Below the pieces are notes generated by a model. It saw nothing but the letters and a program-made list of their open reading frames with translations, was not told the DNA's origin and did not search any database. DNA of 64,000 nt from contig NZ_CP120467.1 of assembly GCF_029983095.1 (NCBI RefSeq), forward strand, positions 486,001 through 550,000, read 5' to 3'. Every line of letters starts with the position of its first letter. The stretch's first letter is position 1. Source of the stretch: Enterococcus montenegrensis. GTDB taxonomy: Bacteria > Bacillota > Bacilli > Lactobacillales > Enterococcaceae. Positions 35,224 to 45,357 of this stretch are shown piece by piece. A program made the position numbers and the translations under genes.

Positions 35224-36099
35224 ATGAAAAATATTGCGCAAAAAGTCAATTTTACTGACTATTTGCAAAAGTTTTCGTTTTCAGTGGTTTACGCAATTTT
35301 AGCCTCAATTGCGGTGAACTTTTTTTACCAGCCGGGGAAAATTTATTCTAGTGGGATTACTGGGGTAGCCCAAATCATCACGACACTATCTAAAGATTTA
35401 TTAGGGTTTCATCTGCCGGTTTCGGCAAATTTATTGATTTTAAATCTGCCATTATTTTTAGTTGGCTGGTATAAGGTAGGCCATAAGTTTACGATTTTTA
35501 CCGGGATTACAGTTATATTGACCTCACTGTTTATGCAGATTATGCCAGAAGAAGTTTTAACTACAGATCCAATTGTCTGTGCTATTTTCGGTGGTGCCGT
35601 CATGGGAGCTGGAATTGGCTATGCACTAAGAAGTGGTCTATCTTCTGGGGGCTTGGATTTTGTCAGTATTGCCATCCAAAAAAAGACCGGTAAGACGGTG
35701 GGATCAATTTCCATTATCTTTAATATTTTGATTATGTTTGCTGCAGGCTTACTCTTTGGCTGGCAATATGCTTTATATAGTGCCATCGCTATTTTTGTTA
35801 GTGGCAAAGTCACTGATGCCGTTTTTACCAAGCAAAAGAAAATGCAGGTGACCATTATCACCCGTCACCCAGATGCGGTTATTCATCATATTCAAGATAA
35901 AATGCGTCGGGGAATTACTATTATTAATGAGGCAGAAGGCGCTTATAAACACGATAAACAGACGGTGCTTTTAACTGTGTGTACACGCTTTGAGCTACCG
36001 TTATTACGACAGGCTATGCGTGAATCTGATCCGAAGGCCTTTGTGAGTATTGCCGAAAATGTTCAAATTTTAGGACGTTTTTATGAAGAAGAATTATAA
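35224..36099 (+). CDS. YitT-family membrane protein (DUF161/DUF2179)
   Basis: The 291-residue protein has five to six hydrophobic segments in its first 200 residues, including the repeated motifs NFFYQPGKIYSSGITGVAQI and GYALRSGLSSGGLDFVSIAI. A soluble C-terminal DUF2179 domain follows (TIITRHPDAVIHHIQDKMRRGITIINEAEGAY). The family is widespread in Firmicutes and has no firm transport substrate. ATG 35224 lies about 10 bp after AAGGAG; the in-frame upstream extension has no SD. It precedes an acyltransferase gene by 58 bp. Confidence 0.9.
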   Translation: MKNIAQKVNFTDYLQKFSFSVVYAILASIAVNFFYQPGKIYSSGITGVAQIITTLSKDLLGFHLPVSANLLILNLPLFLVGWYKVGHKFTIFTGITVILTSLFMQIMPEEVLTTDPIVCAIFGGAVMGAGIGYALRSGLSSGGLDFVSIAIQKKTGKTVGSISIIFNILIMFAAGLLFGWQYALYSAIAIFVSGKVTDAVFTKQKKMQVTIITRHPDAVIHHIQDKMRRGITIINEAEGAYKHDKQTVLLTVCTRFELPLLRQAMRESDPKAFVSIAENVQILGRFYEEEL

Positions 36100-36157
36100 A
36101 TAGCAAGATAAAAAAGGAAATAATCTACAAGAATTTATTTTGAAAAGTGGCGAAGTC

Positions 36158-38047
36158 ATGGAACAAAAAACAAAACGAAGATACATTACCGGCCTTGATG
36201 GTGTGCGCACCTTGGCTGTTTTAGGCGTTATCTTTTATCACCTTTTGCCTGATAAAGTAAAAGGTGGCTATTTAGGGGTAGCGATATTTTTTGCAATTTC
36301 AGGTTATTTGATTACCGATCATTTAAATCAAGAGTGGCAAGCAACTGGGAAGATTCGCTTACTGACCTTTTACAAAAAACGATTAAAGCGTCTGTGGCCC
36401 AACTTAGCTTTGGTAATGGTGCTTTCCACTGCGTATATTACGTTATTTCAACGTAACCTCTTGAATAATTTACGAGGCGTATTTTTTAGTAGCCTATTAT
36501 TTTTCAATAACTGGTGGCAAATCAATAATGGCGCTTCTTATTTTGACCGCTTCAATAATGAATCGCCTTTTACCCATATTTGGTACACCGCTGTTGAGGC
36601 TCAAAACTATTTAATTTGGCCCATTATATTTATTATATTGATGTTGCTTTTGAAAAAAAGAGGGAAGATTTTTATTGCCATTGTGATTGGTGCTATTGCT
36701 TCGGCAATCTGGATGGCGATTTTATTTAAGCCTGGTAGCGATCCAACACGGGTGTACTATGGGACGGATACCCGTGTCTTTGGAATTTGGTTAGGTAGTG
36801 CGTTAGCATTCATTTGGCCTTCGAATCATTTAAAAGAAAAAATTCCTCGTGAAGCCAAACGCTTATTAAATGGGGTGGGATTAGGTTCTTTACTCCTTTT
36901 GATTTTGAGTTTCTTTTTCTTAAGTGATCAAAGTAAATTTTTGTATTATGGCGGCTTCTTTTTAATCAGTATCTTATGTGTTTTGTTGTTGGCCGTCGTG
37001 GTACATCCTGGTGCCAGCTTAAACAAATGGCTTACCAATCCGATTTTTAGCTACATTGGCAGTCGGAGTTATTGGATTTATTTGTATCAATATCCGGTCA
37101 TGATTTTTTATGAAGCAAAAATAAAAAACTTAGCAGACAATGTTTTGCTACACACGATAGTTGAAATCTTTTTAATTATGCTTTTGAGTGAACTATCGTA
37201 TCAGTTCTTTGAAAAGCCATTAAAAAACTTTGACTACAGTAAAACTTGGCAGACAGTCAAAGGCTGGTTTAAAAAACCAATCTTAAGTCGCCAGAAACCA
37301 GCGCTAATCCCAACTATTGCCATTTTAGCAATTACACTGGTGGGTTTAGTTATTGCGCCGGTAAATCACGTGGATGCTAATCAACAAAGAATGAAAGAAC
37401 AGATCTTAGCCAATCGCAAGATTGCCGCTGAATCGAAAAAAACTGCAAAAGAAAAGACAACTGAAAGCTCAACTAGTGGAAGTCAAGATAAAGAAGCCAC
37501 CGCAAAACAAGCAGAACAACATTTAGAATTAGCCAAGAAATATGGTGTCACAGACCAACAAGTAAAAAAATCTGATGCGGCGAAATTTACTTTCTTTGGT
37601 GATTCGGTCATGTTAGGCGCAGCAGCAGGTTTAAACGAAATGTTCCCGAATTCAGTAGTAGACGCTGAAATTAATCGGCAGGTCTATGCTAGCGTAGATT
37701 TACTGCAAAAACTAAAAGATGATAAATTGTTACATGACACAGTCATTATTGGTCTTGGGACCAACAGTCCATTTACAGACCAACAATTTGGCGACATTAT
37801 GAATGTAATGGGGAAAGACCGCAAAGTTTACTGGATCAATATGCGTGCCCCGACTGTTCGAACACAAGGCACAGTTAATGCAGCTTTGACCAAAATGGCA
37901 AAGCAATATAAAAACTTAACAATCATTGATTGGTATGACTATAGTATCAACCATGGTGAGTGGTTTTATGAAGATGGCACCCACATCAATCCAGATGGGT
38001 TAACCAGTTATGTAAAACTAATGGTGGACAGTTTAATTAAAGCCTAA
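36158..38047 (+). CDS. OatA-like acyltransferase (acyltransferase-3 plus SGNH domains)
   Basis: The 629-residue protein has an N-terminal membrane acyltransferase-3 domain with ten or so hydrophobic segments (opening YITGLDGVRTLAVLGVIFYHL, with the conserved His). A Lys/Ala/Ser-rich linker follows, then an extracytoplasmic SGNH esterase-like domain with FFGDSVMLG (Ser), GLGTNSPF (Asn) and DGTHINPDG (Asp/His). This is the architecture of OatA peptidoglycan O-acetyltransferases, which confer lysozyme resistance. Acetylation of another wall polymer is possible. ATG 36158 is preferred; its SD is weak. A strong terminator follows. Confidence 0.88.
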   Translation: MEQKTKRRYITGLDGVRTLAVLGVIFYHLLPDKVKGGYLGVAIFFAISGYLITDHLNQEWQATGKIRLLTFYKKRLKRLWPNLALVMVLSTAYITLFQRNLLNNLRGVFFSSLLFFNNWWQINNGASYFDRFNNESPFTHIWYTAVEAQNYLIWPIIFIILMLLLKKRGKIFIAIVIGAIASAIWMAILFKPGSDPTRVYYGTDTRVFGIWLGSALAFIWPSNHLKEKIPREAKRLLNGVGLGSLLLLILSFFFLSDQSKFLYYGGFFLISILCVLLLAVVVHPGASLNKWLTNPIFSYIGSRSYWIYLYQYPVMIFYEAKIKNLADNVLLHTIVEIFLIMLLSELSYQFFEKPLKNFDYSKTWQTVKGWFKKPILSRQKPALIPTIAILAITLVGLVIAPVNHVDANQQRMKEQILANRKIAAESKKTAKEKTTESSTSGSQDKEATAKQAEQHLELAKKYGVTDQQVKKSDAAKFTFFGDSVMLGAAAGLNEMFPNSVVDAEINRQVYASVDLLQKLKDDKLLHDTVIIGLGTNSPFTDQQFGDIMNVMGKDRKVYWINMRAPTVRTQGTVNAALTKMAKQYKNLTIIDWYDYSINHGEWFYEDGTHINPDGLTSYVKLMVDSLIKA

Positions 38048-38062
38048 ACTGAAATAAGAAAG

Positions 38063-38125
38063 AAAACTCCTTTTATCCAAGTATTTATCAGTATTAACTG
38101 ATCGGCTTGGTAAAGGGAGTTTTTT
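38063..38125 (+). terminator. Terminator after the OatA-like gene
   Basis: An outer stem pairs AAAACTCC plus TTTT with AAA plus GGGAGTTTT (38063-38125), an inner CCAAG/CTTGG stem follows, and ATCAGT/ACTGAT forms the tip. Confidence 0.85.
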
Positions 38126-38172
38126 ACTTAAGTGATAAAGACGTTGAAAACATCTTTATGAATGGATTGTGG

Positions 38173-38223
38173 TACCATTAAATGGTAAACAGCTTTGACA
38201 AAGGCCAAGAAAAGAGATGTACT
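38173..38223 (+). promoter_or_regulatory. Putative xfp promoter with upstream palindrome
   Basis: TTGACA (38195-38200) and TGTACT (38218-38223) are 17 bp apart. A perfect 15-nt inverted repeat, TACCATTAAATGGTA (38173-38187), lies 7 bp before the -35 and looks like an operator. No clear cre site is present. Confidence 0.55.
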
Positions 38224-38290
38224 TTTTAAGTAATAAGCGTATCTTTACTAAAGAAATCTAGCAGAAAACTTAATTAAAAGGAGCATAACA

Positions 38291-40654
38291 ATGACAGTAG
38301 ATTATGATTCAAAAGCTTATTTAGCAAAAGTTGATGCATGGTGGCGTACGGCAAATTATATTTCAGTTGCACAAATATATTTAAAGGACAATCCGTTACT
38401 TAAAGATGAACTGACCAAAAAAGATGTTAAAGTTCACCCCATCGGTCATTGGGGAACAATTGCAGGTCAAAATTTTATTTACGCCCATTTAAATCGAGTA
38501 ATCAATAAGTATGATTTGAATATGTTCTACATTGAAGGTCCTGGTCATGGCGGTCAGGTAATGGTTTCAAATTCTTATATTGATGGAAGTTATTCAGAAA
38601 TTTATCCAGAAGTTACGCAGGATGAAGCTGGTTTAAAAAGACTGTGCAAGATTTTCTCATTTCCAGGCGGGATTGCTTCTCATGCAGCACCAGAAACGCC
38701 AGGTTCTATTCATGAAGGTGGCGAGTTAGGTTATTCGTTGTCCCATGCAACAGGCGCTATTTTAGATAATCCAGAAGTTATTGCCGCTACCGTCGTGGGA
38801 GACGGAGAGGCAGAAACAGGGCCGCTAGCAACATCGTGGTTTTCAAATGTCTTTATTAATCCAGTTAATGATGGGGCTGTCTTACCAATTTTACATCTAA
38901 ATGGGGCTAAAATTTCTAATCCGACAATTTTGTCGCGAAAAACAGATGAAGACTTACAAAAATATTTTGAAGGAATGGGTTGGGCGCCTATTTTTATCAG
39001 TGGCGATGATCCTGAAACTCTACATCCACAAATGGCTAAAGTCATGGATAACGCCATCGAAAAAATTAAAGAGATCCAAACAAAGGCGCGTCAAGGTAAA
39101 GCTGAACAAGCGGTCATGCCACATTGGCCTATGATTATCTGTCGCACACCAAAAGGCTGGACCGGGCCAAAAGAATGGGATGGTGAGGCAATCGAAGGCA
39201 GTTTTCGGGCGCACCAAGTTCCTATCCCAGTTGATGGTAATCATATGGATCATAGTAAGGCACTGGTTACATGGTTAAAATCATATCGCCCAGAAGAATT
39301 GTTTGATGAAAATGGAACAATTAAAGCTGAAATTCGTAAAATAGCTCCCAAAGGAAAAAAACGAATGTCAGCCAATCCAATTACAAACGGTGGTCTTGAT
39401 CCGCAACCATTAAAAATAACAGATTGGCATAAGTATGCTATTGATACGACAACCCCTGGTGCAATAACCGCCCAAGATATGATTGAATTTGGTAAATTTG
39501 CGCGGGATTTAATCGTAGCTAACCCGCATAATTTTAGAATTTTTGGTCCAGATGAAACAAAATCGAATCGCTTAAATGAAATATTTGATGTCACAAATCG
39601 CCAATGGTTGGAACCAGAAAAGCCTAAATATGACGAATGGTTAGCACCAGTTGGACGAGTAATTGACTCGCAATTGTCAGAACATCAAAGTGAAGGATTC
39701 TTAGAAGGGTATGTATTAACAGGAAGACATGGATTTTTTGCCTCCTATGAAGCTTTCTTGCGTGTGGTGGACTCTATGATTACCCAACATTTCAAATGGA
39801 TGCGTAAAGCCCATGAACAATCTTGGCGAAAACAATATCCTTCTTTGAATTTGATTTCTAGTTCGACTGCCTTTCAACAAGATCACAATGGCTATACCCA
39901 CCAAGATCCGGGAATTTTAACGCATTTAGCTGAGAAAAAACCGGAATTTATTCGGGAATATTTACCAGCTGATACCAATACCTTAATGGCAGTAATGGCA
40001 GAAACACTCGCCTCGTCAGAAAAAATCAATTTAATCGTGTCTTCTAAACATCCCCGTCCGCAATTTTATTCGGTGGAAGAAGCAGAAATATTGGTGAAAG
40101 ATGGCTTGAAGATTATTGAATGGGCCTCAACAGATGGAGATGAAAGTCCCGATGTTGTCATTGCCGCAGCAGGGACTGAACCAAACTTGGAAGCTTTAGC
40201 AGCGATAACGATTTTGCACAAAGAATTTCCCGACTTGAAGATTCGCTTTATCAATGTTGTTGACTTGTTGAAATTACGTCATCCAGCTGTTGATAAGCGG
40301 GGCTTAACGACAGAAGAATTCAACAGTTATTTTACCAAAGATAAGCCAATCGTATTTTGCTTCCACGGTTATGAAGGTTTGATTCGCGATATCTTCTTTG
40401 ATCGTGAAAATCGTAATCTTCACATCCACGGCTATCGGGAAAATGGCGATATTACAACGCCCTTTGATATGCGTGTATTCTCTGAAATGGATCGTTTCCA
40501 TGTTGCACAAGATGCTGCACGAGCAGTTTATGGTTCTAAAAGCGCTGAATTTGTCCAAAAAATGACAGATACACTGAATTATCACCACGACTATATTCGT
40601 GCTAATGGCGTAGATATTCCAGAAGTTGAAAACTGGCGCTGGGAAGAATTGTAG
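38291..40654 (+). CDS. xfp: Phosphoketolase (xylulose-5-P/fructose-6-P)
   Basis: The 787-residue thiamine-diphosphate enzyme splits xylulose-5-phosphate, and often fructose-6-phosphate, with phosphate to acetyl phosphate plus a shorter sugar phosphate. Signatures include [34 protein letters not shown], the [23 protein letters not shown] segment and the TPP/Mg motif [13 protein letters not shown]-terminal motifs such as [12 protein letters not shown] are also intact. Length is standard (about 790). AAAAGGAG precedes ATG 38291. It gives the organism a pentose/heterofermentative bypass; the gene is monocistronic. Confidence 0.97.
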   Translation: MTVDYDSKAYLAKVDAWWRTANYISVAQIYLKDNPLLKDELTKKDVKVHPIGHWGTIAGQNFIYAHLNRVINKYDLNMFYIEGPGHGGQVMVSNSYIDGSYSEIYPEVTQDEAGLKRLCKIFSFPGGIASHAAPETPGSIHEGGELGYSLSHATGAILDNPEVIAATVVGDGEAETGPLATSWFSNVFINPVNDGAVLPILHLNGAKISNPTILSRKTDEDLQKYFEGMGWAPIFISGDDPETLHPQMAKVMDNAIEKIKEIQTKARQGKAEQAVMPHWPMIICRTPKGWTGPKEWDGEAIEGSFRAHQVPIPVDGNHMDHSKALVTWLKSYRPEELFDENGTIKAEIRKIAPKGKKRMSANPITNGGLDPQPLKITDWHKYAIDTTTPGAITAQDMIEFGKFARDLIVANPHNFRIFGPDETKSNRLNEIFDVTNRQWLEPEKPKYDEWLAPVGRVIDSQLSEHQSEGFLEGYVLTGRHGFFASYEAFLRVVDSMITQHFKWMRKAHEQSWRKQYPSLNLISSSTAFQQDHNGYTHQDPGILTHLAEKKPEFIREYLPADTNTLMAVMAETLASSEKINLIVSSKHPRPQFYSVEEAEILVKDGLKIIEWASTDGDESPDVVIAAAGTEPNLEALAAITILHKEFPDLKIRFINVVDLLKLRHPAVDKRGLTTEEFNSYFTKDKPIVFCFHGYEGLIRDIFFDRENRNLHIHGYRENGDITTPFDMRVFSEMDRFHVAQDAARAVYGSKSAEFVQKMTDTLNYHHDYIRANGVDIPEVENWRWEEL

Positions 40655-40724
40655 TCGTAATAAATGAATTGTACAGAAGTATCTTTTTTTGTGATGTATA
40701 AATAAAAAAGATAAGACCAAATTG

Positions 40725-40779
40725 TACCGACCCCCAAAAGTTAGACCAAAAATCTAACTTCTGGAGGTCGGTATTTTTT
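40725..40779. terminator. Imperfect 21-bp palindrome with IS3-end-like sequence, terminator of xfp
   Basis: Arms at 40725-40745 and 40753-40773 match at 19 of 21 positions and are followed by ATTTTTTA. The arm sequence CGACCCCCAAAAGTTAGA looks like IS3-family terminal repeats as I remember them, so this may be a fused IS-end or MITE-like element acting as terminator. Confidence 0.7.
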
Positions 40780-40831
40780 ATTATTAGTCCAGTCTTTTTT
40801 TGTTTATTGGAAAATGAAGCGAATAAATTAG

Positions 40832-41656
40832 TTAATTACTGAAATGGTGCATGTACCGAGGGATAGCAGCACTGATAGTTGTCGGTAAAACGACGTAATT
40901 TTTGGCAGAAAGCAAATCACCAATGTAGCTATGAAGATAAACAGCGGCGCAAACAGCAGCGTCTTTTGCTGCAAATTGTGCTAGAAAACTTGTAATAATG
41001 CCAGCTAATGTGTCACCGGTACCACCGGTAGCCATGGCGGGATTACCTAAAGGACACCGATAATTCTTTTTGTTTGTATAAATTTCTGTACGGTGGCTTT
41101 TGACAACAATTGTGGCAGCTAATTTTTTTTGATAGGTGTGATTGGTTATTTCATTTTGATCTGCAATAGCAATCCCGCTTAGACGTTGCCACTCCATTTG
41201 ATGAGGGGTGAAAACAGTCTTGTCAGGGTGAGGCAGCGTTAATTTTTCATGGGCGAATAAACTGATAGCCGATCCATCAATGACTAGCCACTGTTTTTCT
41301 TGTCGGCTCAAGACAAATTTTAATAAAGCGAGACTATGTTCTTCTAATCCGAGACCAGGGCCAATTAAGAGAACATCAGCACTTTCAATAATTGTACGCA
41401 GAGCTTTTGGTTCGTTCCAATCAAGTACCATGACTTCAGGTAAGCGGGCGTGAAGAGGAGCGTGATTTTCTTTTGCGGTAATGACTGTTACCAGACCTGC
41501 TCCACTTTTAAGACAACTTTCTGCACTCATGATTATGGCGCCACCGTACTGGGCATTGCCGCCAATTAAAACTGCACGACCAAAAGTTCCTTTATGGGAA
41601 ATTGCAGGTCGCTTTTTTATAACGGTCGTTAAAATTTCTTCAGTTAAAGTCTCCAT
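40832..41656 (-). CDS. nnrD: ADP-dependent (S)-NAD(P)H-hydrate dehydratase
   Basis: The 274-residue ribokinase-like protein repairs hydrated NADH/NADPH using ADP (or ATP). It has the YjeF C-terminal-domain motifs GRAVLIGGNAQYGGA, the sugar-kinase core VLLIGPGLGLEEH, FTPHQMEWQRLSG, and the catalytic/nucleotide motif NPAMATGGTGDTLAGII. The N-terminal epimerase domain (YjeF_N) is absent, so this is the stand-alone dehydratase form. An AAAGGAG SD precedes ATG 41656. It is likely monocistronic and metabolite-repair in role. Confidence 0.93.
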   Translation of the reverse strand: METLTEEILTTVIKKRPAISHKGTFGRAVLIGGNAQYGGAIIMSAESCLKSGAGLVTVITAKENHAPLHARLPEVMVLDWNEPKALRTIIESADVLLIGPGLGLEEHSLALLKFVLSRQEKQWLVIDGSAISLFAHEKLTLPHPDKTVFTPHQMEWQRLSGIAIADQNEITNHTYQKKLAATIVVKSHRTEIYTNKKNYRCPLGNPAMATGGTGDTLAGIITSFLAQFAAKDAAVCAAVYLHSYIGDLLSAKNYVVLPTTISAAIPRYMHHFSN

Positions 41657-42012
41657 TTTTTACTCCTTTGGTAGTTATTGACAGCTTTTTAAGCAGTGTT
41701 GTTTGAAAATTGTAAAACCTACTTGCTATGATGAAAAGTAAGTAAAATTTTGCGTGAAATATGCAATAAGTTTCTTAGAATTTTAAAATGAATAGTAAAA
41801 AATTTATTGGGATTAATTTTTTTGTTAGATCTTCTTTTAGTTCATTATAACGAATCTTTTCCCCCTTACCAAAAATCAATCGCCATCCTTTGTCAAAAAG
41901 CCTTTAAAAGTGGTATGATGGTTGGGAAAATAACGAAGCTTTATACGAAGACAAACGATTTTGAATGCACCTATTTAAATCTAAGTCGCGTAATCGTCAG
42001 GAGGAAATGCAG
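41657..42012. other. Intergenic region upstream of pepV with promoter
   Basis: The 356-bp divergent region contains no gene. A pepV promoter is visible at TTGTCA (41890-41895) and TATGAT (41914-41919), 18 bp apart with a TG before the -10. Confidence 0.6.
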
Positions 42013-43437
42013 ATGGAAATCAATTGGCAAAAAGAAGTCGAAGCTAGAAAAGACGACTTGTTAAAAGACTTATTCGACTTACTTCGCATTAACAGTGAAA
42101 GAGATGACAACAAAAAAACAGCGGATGCACCCTTTGGCCCCGGACCACGAGATGCTTTAAAACATATGCTGGCTTATGGTGAACGAGACGGATTTACAGT
42201 TAAAAATGTTGATAACTATGCTGGTCATATTGAATTTGGTGAAGGGGACGAAACCCTTGGTATCTTTGGCCATATGGACGTGGTACCAGCTGGTGATGGT
42301 TGGCAAACAGATCCTTATGAACCAGAATTAAAAGACGGGAAAATTTTTGCCCGCGGTTCTTCTGATGATAAAGGACCAAGCATGGCAGCTTATTATGGTA
42401 TGAAAATTGTTCGTGACTTAGGATTGCCATTGAGCAAAAAAATTCGTTTTGTTGTTGGTTCTGATGAAGAATCAGGCTGGGGCGATATGAATTACTATTT
42501 TGAACACGAAGAAAAACCAGATTTTGGCTTTTCACCAGATGCTGAATTTCCAATTATTAATGGTGAAAAGGGAAATATTACCTTAGGGGCACATTTCCAT
42601 GGCAATAATGAAGGGGAATATCGCTTGAAGAGTTTTGCTGCCGGGCTAAGAGAAAACATGGTTCCTGGTTCAGCAAATGCCAAAGTTATTCTGCCAAATG
42701 ACAAAGCAGCCCTAGAAATGGAAAAAGCGTTCTATGACTTTGTAGAAAAAAATCCTGTTACAGGAACAATTACAGTTGAAGGCGTGGAAGCTTCATTGGA
42801 ATTAGTGGGTAAAAGTGCCCATGGTGCTAGCCCACAATCTGGGATAAATGCGGGAACTTTCTTGGCATTATTCTTAGACCAATTCAAATTTGGTGGCGGA
42901 GCAAAACAATTCTTACACGTAGCAGGCACGATTATTCATGAAGATTTCTACGGTGAAAAATTAGGCGTAGCTTATGAAGATGAAAAAATGGGCAAACTTA
43001 CGATGAATGCTGGTTTGTTTGCTTTTAAAGAAAGCACTGACGGTTTCCAGGCTGATAATTTTATCGCCATGAACTTCCGGTATCCCAAAGGTATCACAGC
43101 AGAAGGTTTGGAAATTTCAATTGATGGTAATTTAGGTATGCAAGGTGCTTCTATTACCCATAACGAACGCAATATGTTACCACATTACGTACCAGAAGAT
43201 GATCCATTGGTAGCGACATTATTGTCAGTCTACGAAGATCACACTGGTGAAAAAGGTCATGAAAAAATCATTGGTGGTGGCACCTATGGCCGCTTGTTAG
43301 AACGTGGCGTAGCTTATGGGGCAATGTTCCCAGGGTATGTGGATACCATGCATCAAGCAAATGAATTTATGACATTAGACGATTTATTACGAGCAACAGC
43401 CATATACGCCGATGCGATTTATCGCCTAGCAAAATAA
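42013..43437 (+). CDS. pepV: Dipeptidase PepV (M20 family)
   Basis: The 474-residue zinc dipeptidase cleaves a broad range of dipeptides in the cytosol. Metal-site motifs are GIFGHMDVVPAGDGW (His and Asp), GSSDDKGPSMAAYYG (bridging Asp), VGSDEESGWGD (catalytic Glu) and a C-terminal VDTMHQANE (His). A large lid domain lies between. ATG 42013 is chosen because AGGAGG (41999-42004) is 8 bp upstream; earlier in-frame codons give a non-family extension. It is a standard member of the lactic acid bacterial PepV group. Confidence 0.95.
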   Translation: MEINWQKEVEARKDDLLKDLFDLLRINSERDDNKKTADAPFGPGPRDALKHMLAYGERDGFTVKNVDNYAGHIEFGEGDETLGIFGHMDVVPAGDGWQTDPYEPELKDGKIFARGSSDDKGPSMAAYYGMKIVRDLGLPLSKKIRFVVGSDEESGWGDMNYYFEHEEKPDFGFSPDAEFPIINGEKGNITLGAHFHGNNEGEYRLKSFAAGLRENMVPGSANAKVILPNDKAALEMEKAFYDFVEKNPVTGTITVEGVEASLELVGKSAHGASPQSGINAGTFLALFLDQFKFGGGAKQFLHVAGTIIHEDFYGEKLGVAYEDEKMGKLTMNAGLFAFKESTDGFQADNFIAMNFRYPKGITAEGLEISIDGNLGMQGASITHNERNMLPHYVPEDDPLVATLLSVYEDHTGEKGHEKIIGGGTYGRLLERGVAYGAMFPGYVDTMHQANEFMTLDDLLRATAIYADAIYRLAK

Positions 43438-43609
43438 AATTAAAAATTAAGAGGTTAAAATCTTAGCCTGCTTGTTTGAAAACACTGGGACAAAAAGAAG
43501 ATATACTTTTTAAGTAAAGCTGCATTTTATTGCGTTTGAATTTGCGCAAATTATTTTTGTTCGGGTGTTTTTCTTTTATTTATGAATTTTGTCGGGAAAG
43601 GAGGATTAG

Positions 43610-44692
43610 ATGAAAAAGCGTAGCTGGTTTATTTTAGGAATTGTGTTGCTAGTATTACTAGGTGGGGTTTGGTATACAAAGTATCATCAAGAAGAGTCAG
43701 CGCTACTGAACACGCAGCGGACCAAAACACAGCAATTGAAAATTATCGAAGCTTATCCTGCTGTCTTTCAAGCTTTAACCAAACAAAAAGATGAAAAAGA
43801 AAAAATGTATCCTATTCCTGGCTTGTTTACAGGTGAGAGTATTAATTTAAAAACAGGGAAGAAAGAAACTTGTCATGATCTAACGCCCCAAGGAATTGCG
43901 GTCAGCGGCACTGAAATTTATATCAGTGAATATTGCCACTTGCATGAACATCATTCTGTGGTACAAGTTTTAGATCGCGCAACCAAAGATTGGGTACAGA
44001 CGATTATTGTGCCAGGTAAACCACACTTAGGGGGCTTAGTTTATCGCGCCAAAGAGCAACAGCTTTGGCTGGCTACTGAAACAAAAAAACATGCTAGTCT
44101 GTCTTTATTGTTAAAAGAAACGATGACAGCTTATGACGCTAATCTTAGTCTGCGGCCCATCAAATATGATACCGTCATCCCAGTAGGCGATATCCCTAAA
44201 GCTTCACTTTTAGCCTATTTGGATCCGTTTTTAGTCGTAGGCTATTTTTCCAATCATCAGCAAGGTAAATTAGGGCTATTTCCTTTTGCTCCTAATGGGG
44301 ATCTGATTTCTGTTGTTAGTAAAACACAAAATTTAAATGATTTAGGTTCAGTAGATAATTTACAAACAGAGGATACAGAGAAAATCTTGAAAAAAATTCA
44401 AGGGATTACCTATTGGAAAAATTATATGCTGATGTCCCAATCTTTTGGCAGTCACAATAGTAAACTGTATGTTTTTGACTTGCAAGATACAGTCGGTGGT
44501 TTTAGCCCAGCCTCTGCTAAATTGATTTTAGATTTTCCACCTTATTTGGAGCAAATTACAGCAGATGGGGATGATTTGTTTGCGATGTTTGAAAGTGGCG
44601 CCAAAGCTTACAGAAGCCATACCAATAAAAATGTCGAGTATGCTTTACAATTAGATATAAAAACATTGTTGCAATCTTTAATAGCAAAATAA
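43610..44692 (+). CDS. Membrane-anchored extracytoplasmic protein of unknown function
   Basis: The 360-residue protein starts MKKRSWFILGIVLLVLLGGVW, a signal anchor, followed by a short helical linker. The body has repeated strand-rich units such as TPQGIAVSGTEIYISEY, GGLVYRAKEQQLWLATE and SLLAYLDPFLVVGYF that suggest a beta-propeller-like fold. I do not recognise a named family. An AAAGGAGG SD lies 6 bp before ATG 43610. No partner genes share the transcript. The region between pepV and this gene contains a TATACT (43502-43507) but no good -35. Confidence 0.75.
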   Translation: MKKRSWFILGIVLLVLLGGVWYTKYHQEESALLNTQRTKTQQLKIIEAYPAVFQALTKQKDEKEKMYPIPGLFTGESINLKTGKKETCHDLTPQGIAVSGTEIYISEYCHLHEHHSVVQVLDRATKDWVQTIIVPGKPHLGGLVYRAKEQQLWLATETKKHASLSLLLKETMTAYDANLSLRPIKYDTVIPVGDIPKASLLAYLDPFLVVGYFSNHQQGKLGLFPFAPNGDLISVVSKTQNLNDLGSVDNLQTEDTEKILKKIQGITYWKNYMLMSQSFGSHNSKLYVFDLQDTVGGFSPASAKLILDFPPYLEQITADGDDLFAMFESGAKAYRSHTNKNVEYALQLDIKTLLQSLIAK

Positions 44693-44724
44693 AGCACACT
44701 CCACATTTAAACGGGAAACAAAAT

Positions 44725-44767
44725 AAAAACGACTACAGTGCCCACAGGCATACGTAGTCGTTTTTTT
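44725..44767. terminator. Bidirectional terminator between convergent genes
   Basis: AAAAACGACTAC (44725-44736) pairs with GTAGTCGTTTTT (from 44754), with TGCC/GGCA closing the loop and T7 at the end. Confidence 0.9.
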
Positions 44768-44794
44768 AGTTGGGCAAAATGCACCCAATGATTA

Positions 44795-45142
44795 TTAGTC
44801 GCTAATTTTCACGCGTTGAACATCTAAGACCGTTCCGGTTTTTGCATCGGCCAAAAATTCATAGGTCACTAACTGCTCGTCTTCTAAACGTGTAATGCCA
44901 CCTTCGTAGCCTTCTGAATGAATGGCGAACTTTCGTAAAGGTTGTTTCTCGAAGTTAATCCAAGAACCTTCGATTGGACCTTCTTTTAAAAACTCTTCTT
45001 TTACGATTTGCAACACATCATCTGCGCGCAATGTTCTTTTTTTTTGCAGCCAAAAGGCAGAAGCCATCCCGCCAACTAGACCAACACCCATTCCCAGCGC
45101 CAGTCCGCCTTTAAAATATGAAAATTCATTTTCGTTGTTCAT
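44795..45142 (-). CDS. Small PepSY/YpeB-type membrane-anchored protein
   Basis: The 115-residue protein has a Gly-rich transmembrane segment (GGLALGMGVGLVGGMASAFWL, about residues 12-32). A PepSY-like domain follows: ADDVLQIVKEEFLKEGPIEGSWI, then a strand-rich C-terminus ending TGTVLDVQRVKISD. PepSY domains are associated with protease inhibition or wall homeostasis, but the role here is unknown. GGAGG precedes ATG 45142. It is convergent with the preceding gene and divergent from pepA. Confidence 0.78.
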   Translation of the reverse strand: MNNENEFSYFKGGLALGMGVGLVGGMASAFWLQKKRTLRADDVLQIVKEEFLKEGPIEGSWINFEKQPLRKFAIHSEGYEGGITRLEDEQLVTYEFLADAKTGTVLDVQRVKISD

Positions 45143-45357
45143 TCGGCGCCCTCCTATACTTTTTCATCCAGTAATTTCGGTTGTTAATTTCCAGAGCGTA
45201 TCTTCTTTCATTATCCACTTTCATTTTATCACAAAGTAAAAAAATACATAGAAAAAACTACTTTCGAAACGAATGGATTTTGCTTAGGATTTGTTATGCT
45301 ATAATAGGCACGTAAAGATTTTTTATGAAAGAAGGGTTAGCCTCCGGGCGTAAATAG

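Noticed and set aside
40304..40720. Open frame of 138 codons on the minus strand.
   Set aside because: It is antisense to the conserved xfp 3' end, has no SD and an amino-acid composition unlike a real protein.
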